Shown: positions 1 through 5,545 of the stretch, piece after piece
How positions within the stretch are numbered: the stretch's first letter is position 1
Layout of the letters: the number at the start of each line of letters is the position of its first letter
Origin: COE1 sp036310845
GTDB taxonomy: Bacteria; Bacillota; Clostridia; Lachnospirales; Lachnospiraceae
Reading direction: 5' to 3'
DNA: 13,344 nt
NCBI GenBank assembly: GCA_036310845.1
Contig: JAXJRB010000182.1
Coordinates: forward strand, 1 to 13,344
The notes under the pieces: model-generated
What the model saw: the letters and a program-made list of their open reading frames with translations, nothing else
Told to the model about the DNA's origin: nothing
The model's database searches: none
Program-made: the position numbers and the translations under genes

Positions 1-483
1 ATGGGTGGTTTAGAGCTACAGCAGGAGAATACCAAGGCTGCAACTGCAGTTGTAGATAAGGAAGAAGTAATTGCTGGTGGACTTGAAAAGAAAGTGAAGG
101 ACAAGAAGAAGCTTGCTGAAGAACTTGGAATTGGCGAGATTACTTTAACAGATATCTTAAAAGAGCTTGAAAAGCCAGCGCGTGACCCAAGAGAGGACAT
201 GCCAGCACCTATTTTAAGAAGTGATGTCTTAGATATGAAGGACTTAAAACCAGGAATGGTATTAAAGGGAACGGTAAGAAACGTTATCGACTTTGGTGTA
301 TTTGTAGACATCGGTGTACATCAGGACGGTTTGGTGCACATTTCCCAAATTACCGAGAAATACATCAAACATCCGTTGGAAGCAGTAAGCGTTGGAGATG
401 TTGTTGATGTTCAGGTTATGGATGTAGACATGGCAAAGAAGAGAATTTCGTTGACTATGAGAATTGATAATAAGAAGAAATAA
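1..483 (+). CDS. tex: Tex family S1 RNA-binding transcription accessory protein, C-terminal part (5' end outside window)
   Basis: This is the last 160 residues of a Tex-type protein; the full family is roughly 700-800 residues, so the gene starts upstream of the window and the ATG at position 1 is probably an internal Met. Seen here are the linker typical of Tex (EELGIGEITLTDILKELEKP, then RDPREDMPAPILRSDVL) and a terminal S1 domain at about residues 83-155, with the motifs GTVRNVIDFGVFVDIGVHQD and LVHISQI and the closing MAKKRISLTMR. S1 is an OB fold that binds single-stranded RNA or DNA. Tex is a widely conserved cytoplasmic nucleic-acid-binding factor linked to transcription. A strong terminator follows 13 nt after the stop codon, so this gene ends its transcription unit. 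The family call is from recognised sequence and is very sure; the exact cellular role is family knowledge. Confidence 0.95.
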   Translation: MGGLELQQENTKAATAVVDKEEVIAGGLEKKVKDKKKLAEELGIGEITLTDILKELEKPARDPREDMPAPILRSDVLDMKDLKPGMVLKGTVRNVIDFGVFVDIGVHQDGLVHISQITEKYIKHPLEAVSVGDVVDVQVMDVDMAKKRISLTMRIDNKKK

Positions 484-496
484 CATATATATAAAG

Positions 497-521
497 AGGC
501 ATCCGTAAGGGTGCCTTTTTA
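497..521 (+). terminator. Rho-independent terminator of tex
   Basis: Stem AGGCATCC (497-504), loop GTAA, stem GGGTGCCT (509-516) with one T-G pair, followed by a T run. It lies 13 nt after the tex stop codon. The next gene begins only about 20 nt beyond it. Confidence 0.85.
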
Positions 522-540
522 TACAAATGAGGTTTATATT

Positions 541-1140
541 TTGGATATAAAAAAGAATGAAACAGAATGGGATAAGAAATTAAAAATACAAACAAACGGG
601 CGTGATGATTATGGAGCAGACCAATATCATTTTCCATATGAACCAACGACTTATGTAGTGTTGGAACGATTAGCAGAAAGTGGATATTTAAATACAGAAA
701 ACAAGTTGGTAGATTATGGATGCGGAAAAGGAAGAGTAGGATTTTATCTAAACTATGTAATTGGATGCTATACAATTGGTATTGAATACGATAAACGGAT
801 ATGTGAATATGCATGGCAGAATCAAAAGTCCTATATTGGCAAAAAGAGCGTTGAAATTCTTTGCATGAATGCAGAGGATTACGAGATAGAAAACGCAGAC
901 AGCTTCTATTTTTTTAATCCATTTTCCGTAGAAATACTAAGAACGGTAATAGGACAAATTAGGAATTCGTATTATAGCAATCCACGACAAATGAGATTGT
1001 TTTTTTATTATCCCAATGATGAGTATGTGGCCTATCTGATGAGTGAAAATGTTTTGGAATATGTTGGTGAGATTGACTGTCGAGATTTGTTTCCCGGGAA
1101 TAATGAACGGGAGAGAATTATGGTGTTTGAGGTATTTTAA
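541..1140 (+). CDS. Class I SAM-dependent methyltransferase, substrate unknown
   Basis: A 199-residue Rossmann-fold methyltransferase. SAM-binding motif I is VDYGCGKGRVG at residues 57-67, followed by the acidic ribose-binding strand GIEYD (80-84). A later FFNPFS (124-129) sits where the catalytic or motif IV segment is expected; an N-P-F/N-P-P-F type motif is common in methyltransferases acting on nucleic acid or nitrogen, but the substrate cannot be read from this. The N-terminal segment (GRDDYGADQYHFPYEPTTY) is characteristic of a small Clostridia and Bacilli family I recognise only as uncharacterised. Start choice: the frame is open upstream through a GTG at 511 inside the tex terminator, but TTG at 541 has GAGGT (529-533) at 7 nt and is preferred. 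No promoter lies clearly between the terminator and this start, so expression may depend on read-through or a promoter inside the end of tex. It is followed by an independent toxin-antitoxin unit. Confidence 0.8.
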   Translation: MDIKKNETEWDKKLKIQTNGRDDYGADQYHFPYEPTTYVVLERLAESGYLNTENKLVDYGCGKGRVGFYLNYVIGCYTIGIEYDKRICEYAWQNQKSYIGKKSVEILCMNAEDYEIENADSFYFFNPFSVEILRTVIGQIRNSYYSNPRQMRLFFYYPNDEYVAYLMSENVLEYVGEIDCRDLFPGNNERERIMVFEVF

Positions 1141-1197
1141 TAGAGATAAGAAATTTAAAGTAAGTTTGTGTAAATAGAAGGAAATGCAATAAGTAAC

Positions 1198-1226
1198 TTT
1201 ACTTGGTATAAAAATAGAGATATAAT
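1198..1226 (+). promoter_or_regulatory. Promoter of the toxin-antitoxin operon with overlapping palindromic operators
   Basis: The -35 is TTTACT (1198-1203), the spacer is 17 bp and the -10 is TATAAT (1221-1226). A perfect 14-bp palindrome GATATAATTATATC (1219-1232) covers the -10. The inverted repeat AAGTAA-CT-TTACTT (1191-1204) covers the -35. The centres are 28 bp apart, close to three helical turns, as expected if antitoxin or toxin-antitoxin complexes bind cooperatively and repress the promoter. Confidence 0.6.
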
Positions 1227-1257
1227 TATATCATAAAAAAGATATGGAGGTGTTTTG

Positions 1258-1524
1258 ATGATTATTAAAGCGTCAGCGTCATTGCGTAATGATTATACAG
1301 CGATTTCAAATTTGGCAAAGGAAACCAAAGAACCAATATATATCACAAAAAATGGAGAAGGTGATTTGGTACTTATGAGTATTGAGGCTTTTGAAAAACG
1401 TGAACAGATGCTAAAACTGCGTGAAAAAGTATTACAGGCAGAGCAGGAACGTTTAGATGGAGTAGAAACGCTTAGTATAGCAGAGGCACGAAAGAGGTTA
1501 AGGGAGAGAGTAAATGACGTATAG
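1258..1524 (+). CDS. Type II antitoxin, Phd/YefM-like
   Basis: An 88-residue protein with the Phd/YefM layout: an N-terminal DNA-binding alpha/beta domain (residues about 1-50, containing PIYITKNGEGDLVLMSIEAF, the typical strand-turn-strand-helix) and a charged C-terminal tail (about 50-88) rich in Glu, Arg and Lys that would wrap and neutralise the toxin. Start: ATG 1258 has GGAGG (1246-1250) at 7 nt; the in-frame TTG at 1255 is less likely. The last 11 nt overlap the toxin gene, so the two are translationally coupled. Antitoxins of this family usually repress their own promoter by binding palindromes, and palindromes are present over the promoter just upstream. I see no sign of damage. Pairing, size and order make the call secure; the subfamily (YefM or another Phd-type group) is less certain. 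Confidence 0.88.
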   Translation: MIIKASASLRNDYTAISNLAKETKEPIYITKNGEGDLVLMSIEAFEKREQMLKLREKVLQAEQERLDGVETLSIAEARKRLRERVNDV

Positions 1525-1816
1525 AGTTGAAATTCTTCCAACTGCTTGGGAAGATCTGAAATGTATAGAGGATTGGTATACAATACAGTTTGATGTAGAA
1601 ACTGCTCTAATGGTAAGTGATCATATCCTTAATGCAATAGAGAGGCTAGAACAATTTCCGGATTCTGGTTCCTATACGCCGGATGAATGGTTAAATCAAC
1701 AAGGATGTAGGATGGTTATTTGCGAAAAGCATGTTGCTATATATAAAGTGATAGATACGACAATATATGTTTATCACATTGCAGATACGCGAACAGAATA
1801 TACGAAGTTGTTTTGA
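1514..1816 (+). CDS. Type II toxin, RelE/ParE superfamily
   Basis: A 100-residue protein with the RelE/ParE fold pattern: an N-terminal strand (YRVEILPTAWEDL), two helices with WY at residues 21-22 and a helix ending RLEQFPDSG (44-52), then the C-terminal sheet CRMVICEKHVAIYKVIDTTI and VYHIADTRTEYTKLF. RelE members cut mRNA on the ribosome and ParE members poison gyrase; sequence alone does not decide which this is. The ending HIADTRTEY-KLF is common in Clostridial proteins annotated RelE/ParE. ATG 1514 overlaps the antitoxin stop by 11 nt, and the ribosome binding site is inside the antitoxin gene (AGGGAGAG, 1501-1508). The protein is full length and appears intact. Confidence 0.88.
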   Translation: MTYRVEILPTAWEDLKCIEDWYTIQFDVETALMVSDHILNAIERLEQFPDSGSYTPDEWLNQQGCRMVICEKHVAIYKVIDTTIYVYHIADTRTEYTKLF

Positions 1817-1974
1817 GATGTTAATGACAGTGTTAAAATGTAAGAAAAAGAATAAAGATCGAGATATTCAGTTGCCGAACAATTGATAGTAGTTCTGTGC
1901 AGACTTATGAAGGCTTATGTGGAATGTAGCATAAAAAATAGGTATATTTTTTGTTAATAATGTTGCAAAAGTAG
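1817..1974 (+). other. Gene-free spacer
   Basis: AT-rich sequence between the toxin gene and the riboswitch promoter. I see no open reading frame with a ribosome binding site, no convincing terminator hairpin after the toxin gene, and no repeat longer than expected by chance. It could be the worn 3' flank of the toxin-antitoxin insertion, but nothing shows that directly. Confidence 0.5.
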
Positions 1975-2003
1975 TTGCACAAAGGCAAATAAAGGGTTAT
2001 AAT
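1975..2003 (+). promoter_or_regulatory. Promoter of the ribU riboswitch transcript
   Basis: The -35 is TTGCAC (1975-1980), the spacer is 17 bp and the -10 is TATAAT (1998-2003). The start would be near 2010, about 13 nt before the riboswitch. The -10 sits inside a near-palindrome (GGGTTATAATGACCC, 1994-2008, one mismatched pair), which may be chance. Confidence 0.75.
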
Positions 2004-2022
2004 GACCCTAAAATAATAAGAA

Positions 2023-2144
2023 ATTCTTCGGGGCAGGGTGAAATTCCCTACCGGCGGTATAGTCCGCGACCTGCTTTGCTTATAGCAAGGTGGCTGATAT
2101 GGTGCAATTCCATAACCGACAGTAAAGTCTGGATGAGAGAAGAT
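2023..2144 (+). ncRNA. FMN riboswitch (RFN element)
   Basis: All the hallmark blocks of the RFN element are present in order: CTTCGGGGCAGGGTG with AAATTCCCTACCGGCGGTA (2026-2060), AGTCCGCGAC, a variable arm (2073-2092), TGGTGCAATTCC, ACCGACAGTAAAGTCTGGAT and closing GAGAGAAGAT (2135-2144). The outer helix P1 pairs TCTTC with GAAGA. It senses flavin mononucleotide and normally shuts off riboflavin synthesis or uptake genes when FMN is plentiful. Here an intrinsic terminator lies 38 nt downstream and the riboflavin transporter gene follows, so control by premature termination is indicated. A candidate antiterminator: TTCGGGG in the 5' strand (2027-2033) is exactly complementary to CCCCGAA of the terminator (2182-2188), so P1 formation and antitermination would compete. 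That last step is inference. Confidence 0.97.
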
Positions 2145-2181
2145 ATGTGTTTTGCAGATGATATTTTTGTATGCATTTATA

Positions 2182-2212
2182 CCCCGAATTGTTTATAATT
2201 CGGGGTTTTTAT
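2182..2212 (+). terminator. Riboswitch-controlled intrinsic terminator before ribU
   Basis: Perfect 9-bp stem CCCCGAATT (2182-2190) / AATTCGGGG (2197-2205) with a GTTTAT loop and five T's. It sits between the FMN riboswitch and the ribU ribosome binding site, which makes it the expression platform. Confidence 0.92.
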
Positions 2213-2268
2213 ATTTCATTTATAAAAAACACCAAGAAGAATTTCCTCATAAGAAAAGGAGATTAGAA

Positions 2269-3030
2269 ATGAACGAATTTTTGAAAAACATTATGGAAAA
2301 CGTAACTTTTGTACTTGAATTTTTAGGGATCGTAGCAGTTCTAGTATTAGTAGCGCTTGCATCAGAAAAGTTAATTCAGAAGAAAAATGGTGCAACAGAT
2401 GCAAAAGTTCTATCAACGAAAAAGATTGCTATGATTGGCATGTTTTCAGCAGTTTCAGGTATTATGATGCTTTTAGAGCTTCCAATGCCTTTTGCCCCAT
2501 CATTTTACAAGATTGATCCAAGTGAGCTTCCAGTGTTAATTTGTGGATTTGCATTTGGACCTGTGGCTGGTGTGTTAACAGAGTTCCTTAAGATAATTAT
2601 TAAGCTTTTCTTTAAACCAACATCAACTGCATTTGTCGGCGAGCTTGCAAATTTCTGCGTTGGATGTTCCATGATTTTACCTGCAACCATTATTTACCAT
2701 ATTAAGAAAAAGAAAACAATTGCGTTGGTTGCGTGTATTGTGGGAACATTGACAATGACTATTTTTGGAACATTGTTTAATGCAGTATATTTACTTCCAA
2801 CCTTTGCAGTTATGTATCATATGCCATTAGAAGGATTGATTGGAATGGGAACAGTATTAAATGCAAATGTAACAGATGTATTTACTTTTGTTGCGTTTTG
2901 TGTTGCACCATTAAATCTGTTAAAAGGCGGAGCAGTATCGGTAGTGACTTTTGTGTTATACAAACCGCTTAGTCCGATATTAAAGACAACTTATGAAGTA
3001 AATACAAAAACAAGAAGAGTCAGTGCTTAA
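2269..3030 (+). CDS. ribU: Riboflavin ECF transporter substrate-binding (S) component RibU
   Basis: A 253-residue integral membrane protein that binds riboflavin and, with the shared EcfT/EcfA module encoded elsewhere, imports it. The signature KIDPSELPVLICGFAFGPVAG (residues 81-101) followed by GVLTEFLKIIIKLFF matches the RibU riboflavin-binding region. Hydrophobic segments lie at about 16-33, 54-73, 86-113, 125-145, 151-182 and 203-232. At 253 residues it is longer than the roughly 190 usual for RibU, because of an N-terminal segment (1-50) with its own membrane helix and a charged linker. Start: ATG 2269 has AAGGAG (2256-2261) at 7 nt; the frame is open further upstream, but that part runs through the terminator and is not real. 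The gene is single, behind an FMN riboswitch, which supports the substrate. It is followed by its own terminator. Confidence 0.95.
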   Translation: MNEFLKNIMENVTFVLEFLGIVAVLVLVALASEKLIQKKNGATDAKVLSTKKIAMIGMFSAVSGIMMLLELPMPFAPSFYKIDPSELPVLICGFAFGPVAGVLTEFLKIIIKLFFKPTSTAFVGELANFCVGCSMILPATIIYHIKKKKTIALVACIVGTLTMTIFGTLFNAVYLLPTFAVMYHMPLEGLIGMGTVLNANVTDVFTFVAFCVAPLNLLKGGAVSVVTFVLYKPLSPILKTTYEVNTKTRRVSA

Positions 3031-3069
3031 TTCTTAAATAATTCTAAAAAAAACAGATAAAAACAATGA

Positions 3070-3098
3070 AAAAAGATGCTAAAATAGCATCTTTTTTT
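3070..3098 (+). terminator. Rho-independent terminator of ribU
   Basis: Stem AAAAAGATGCTA (3070-3081), loop AAA, TAGCATCTTTTT (3085-3096), with a long T run. The flanking A's and T's mean it could also work on the opposite strand, although no opposing gene is present. Confidence 0.88.
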
Positions 3099-3101
3099 AC
3101 G

Positions 3102-3164
3102 TTCCTTAAAATTTCCTTAATTTGGAGAAAAAAATAACACAACAGTGTGTTAAAGTGCTATACT
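3102..3164 (+). promoter_or_regulatory. Regulated promoter region of the efflux operon: tandem direct repeats, inverted repeat and -10
   Basis: Two exact copies of TTCCTTAA (3102-3109 and 3113-3120) start 11 bp apart, the one-helical-turn spacing typical of sites for OmpR/PhoB-family response regulators. Downstream is an 18-bp inverted repeat TAACACA-N4-TGTGTTA (3135-3152), then a good -10 TATACT (3159-3164). The hexamer 17 bp upstream of the -10 is AACACA (3136-3141), a poor -35, which suggests activator dependence. The predicted start is about 3171, so the direct repeats span roughly -69 to -51. No regulator gene is in the window. Confidence 0.55.
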
Positions 3165-3220
3165 GCCAAAGTAAACTAGTATTGAACAAATAATTGTTTG
3201 AAGAATGAGGAGTAGTAATT

Positions 3221-3922
3221 ATGGAAAACACATTGATAGAAATTAGCGATATGTGTAAGATTTACAATCCAGGAGAAAATGAAGTTCGTGCTCTTGATGG
3301 TGTTGATTTGCAAATATGTGAAAACGAATTTGTGGCAATCATAGGCCAGTCTGGGTCAGGTAAGTCAACCCTGATGAATATGCTTGGGTGTTTGGATGTT
3401 CCGACCAGCGGAAAGTATTTATTGCATAATCAGGATGTGTCGGATTTGGAGGATGACGAATTGTCAGATGTCCGAAACAGAGAAATTGGTTTTATTTTTC
3501 AAGGATTTAATCTAATTCAAAATATGACAGCTTATGAGAATGTGGAGCTTCCCTTGATTTATAGAGGGGTTGGAAAAAAGGAAAGAACAGAGCTTTCATT
3601 AAAGTCCTTGGAAAAGGTAGGGCTTGCACACAGAATGGATCATAAGCCAGCGCAAATGTCAGGAGGACAGCAGCAGAGAGTGGCAATTGCAAGAGCCATT
3701 GCACAAGCGCCGCCAATTATTCTTGCGGATGAGCCAACAGGTAATCTGGATTCGAATTCTACCAAAGAAATTATGCAGATATTAAGAGAACTGCATAAGG
3801 AAGGTAGAACGGTCATAATTATTACACATGATAATGAGATTGCCAAGCAGGCAGACAGAGTAATACGAATTAGTGATGGAAAAATTATAGAAGACACGAA
3901 GATAACTACAATTTGTTCCTAA
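3221..3922 (+). CDS. ABC transporter ATPase of a MacB/YknY-type efflux system
   Basis: A 233-residue nucleotide-binding subunit that powers transport at the inner face of the membrane. The motifs are intact: Walker A GQSGSGKST (42-50), Q-loop FIFQGFNL (Q94), signature MSGGQQQR (146-153), Walker B IILADEPTGNLD (166-177) and the switch histidine in THD (H203). The D-loop form DEPTGNLDS and the N-terminal LIEISDMCKIYNPGENEVRALDGVDL are typical of the LolD/MacB/YknY group. GAGGAG (3207-3212) lies 8 nt before ATG. It is first of three genes; the adaptor starts 59 nt after its stop and the permease follows. B. subtilis YknXYZ and related systems export toxic peptides or protect the envelope; the cargo here is unknown. 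The upstream direct repeats suggest control by a two-component system. Confidence 0.93.
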   Translation: MENTLIEISDMCKIYNPGENEVRALDGVDLQICENEFVAIIGQSGSGKSTLMNMLGCLDVPTSGKYLLHNQDVSDLEDDELSDVRNREIGFIFQGFNLIQNMTAYENVELPLIYRGVGKKERTELSLKSLEKVGLAHRMDHKPAQMSGGQQQRVAIARAIAQAPPIILADEPTGNLDSNSTKEIMQILRELHKEGRTVIIITHDNEIAKQADRVIRISDGKIIEDTKITTICS

Positions 3923-3981
3923 TAAAGAAAATACAAAAGCGCTACAAAATATAAAATGAAGAGAAAATGAGGAGGAAAAAT

Positions 3982-5532
3982 ATGAAAAAGCGTAAAAAGA
4001 AAGTATGGAAGATCCTAGTGCCAGTGGCAGTTGTACTAGTGATTGTACTTGTGGTTTCAGGAATGGTAAATGGTGGTAATGCTGCAGTGGGTGTTTATAC
4101 GACAGCGGTTGTAAAAGGAGATATTCGTTCTGAGCTTAGTACAAGCGGAACGATAAAGGCAGAGGATACTACGACCTATTTTGCACCTGCAAATGGAAAG
4201 ATAGCCGGTGTACAGATTGAACAGGGAGATGTGGTAAAGAGTGGAGACATGCTTGTTTGCTTTGATGAAGAAACGTTAGCATATGCGCAGAAGCAGAGCC
4301 AGCTTGAGAGACAGATAAGCAATGCAGATTACACAGCAACCGTACAGGATTATCAGAAACAGAAGGATAAGCTTGCAACTGCTGAGGCAGAGATTGCAGC
4401 TTATGAAATGCAGGTAGATATGTATGAGCAGCATATTGAAGATTTAACCGATGGTATTACGGATGTAAACGCATTAAAAAAGGCAGATTTATATGCAGAC
4501 TTATATAGCGTAGAAAAGGCAATTAATACATATGAACTTGCGATGCAGACACCAAATGAAGATACCGATATGGATGAACTTATGCGTAAGAAGACAGAGA
4601 AACAGAATGAAATGTTGAAAATTCAAAATGAATTAAATCTTCTTGCAGATTATAAAACAGATTATGGTTGGGAAGACTTGCTAACACAAGCCAAAAAAGA
4701 TTTAGCCGATTGTGAAGAGAAGCTTCAAGAGGCAAAAAATGACAAAACAAGTGCAGAAGCAGCAATGTTAAACGATAACAAGATAACAGGTTATCAACTG
4801 ACACAGGAAAAGACAAAGCTTGCAACACAAGACACAGAGCGAAAGTATGCAGAAGCATTAAATGGTATTGTAGCGGAGTTTGATGGTGTTGTTACCAGCC
4901 TAAATGCGGTTACAGGAGCTACCATCCAGGAAGGAACACAGCTTTTGGTATTAGAGAGCTATGAAAAGATTTGTGTAGAATTTCAGGCATCAAAATATGA
5001 TTTGGAAGATTTGAAGGTAGGACAAAAAGCCATTATTGATGTATCTGGTAAAGAATATGAAGGAACCGTATCTAAAATTAATAAAATGGCACAACCAAAT
5101 TCGTCAGGAATTCCGATGGTAGGAGCAAGAGTACATATTGAGAATCCAGATGAAAATATTTTTCTTGGTATTGAAGCGAAGATTACTGTTATCACAGCAG
5201 AAGAAGAAGGAGTATTACTTCTTCCGGTAGAGGCAGTAAATATTGATAATACAGGAAGTTTTTGTTTTATTATTGAAAATGGCATATTAACAAAAAAATA
5301 TATTACAACAGGAATCTCTTCACTTGAGCAAATACAGGTTTTAGAAGGGCTGACAGAAGGCGATGAAGTAGTAACATCAGGTTATATGGGAATGGATATT
5401 GAAGAAGGTATGGCAGTAACTGTTATGCCTGACATGACAGCAGTTGCAGAAACTATGACAATGGAAGCAACAAACGTAGAAGACGCATCAAAAGAAGAAG
5501 CAACAACAGAAGCAATGACAACAGCAGAATAA
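3982..5532 (+). CDS. HlyD/RND-type membrane-fusion (adaptor) protein, YknX-like
   Basis: A 516-residue membrane-anchored adaptor. A basic N-terminus (MKKRKKKVWK) and a single membrane helix (about 10-30) place the rest outside the cell. The lipoyl domain is split: first half about 66-95 (FAPANGKIAGVQIEQGDVVK), second half about 296-325 (GIVAEFDGVVTSLN). Between them is a helical hairpin of about 195 residues rich in Lys, Glu, Gln and Leu. A beta-barrel domain (330-405) and a membrane-proximal domain (410-485) follow. The last 25-30 residues are a low-complexity Thr/Glu/Ala/Met tail. It is clearly longer than the usual 370-420 residues, through the hairpin and the tail. Start: ATG 3982 with AGGAGG (3970-3975) at 6 nt is chosen over the in-frame ATG 3967, which would place that ribosome binding site inside the gene. 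The permease follows 13 nt later. Confidence 0.92.
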   Translation: MKKRKKKVWKILVPVAVVLVIVLVVSGMVNGGNAAVGVYTTAVVKGDIRSELSTSGTIKAEDTTTYFAPANGKIAGVQIEQGDVVKSGDMLVCFDEETLAYAQKQSQLERQISNADYTATVQDYQKQKDKLATAEAEIAAYEMQVDMYEQHIEDLTDGITDVNALKKADLYADLYSVEKAINTYELAMQTPNEDTDMDELMRKKTEKQNEMLKIQNELNLLADYKTDYGWEDLLTQAKKDLADCEEKLQEAKNDKTSAEAAMLNDNKITGYQLTQEKTKLATQDTERKYAEALNGIVAEFDGVVTSLNAVTGATIQEGTQLLVLESYEKICVEFQASKYDLEDLKVGQKAIIDVSGKEYEGTVSKINKMAQPNSSGIPMVGARVHIENPDENIFLGIEAKITVITAEEEGVLLLPVEAVNIDNTGSFCFIIENGILTKKYITTGISSLEQIQVLEGLTEGDEVVTSGYMGMDIEEGMAVTVMPDMTAVAETMTMEATNVEDASKEEATTEAMTTAE

Positions 5533-5545
5533 TGGAGGTCGTAGT

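Noticed and set aside
511..540. GTG start at 511 for the methyltransferase
   Set aside because: It lies in the 3' arm of the tex terminator and lacks a ribosome binding site; TTG 541 has GAGGT at a good distance.
2152..2268. Upstream extension of the ribU frame
   Set aside because: It runs through the riboswitch-controlled terminator and has no ribosome binding site; ATG 2269 does.
3185..3198. Inverted repeat AACAA-N4-TTGTT just before the ATPase gene
   Set aside because: Only five pairs in AT-rich sequence next to the ribosome binding site; likely chance.
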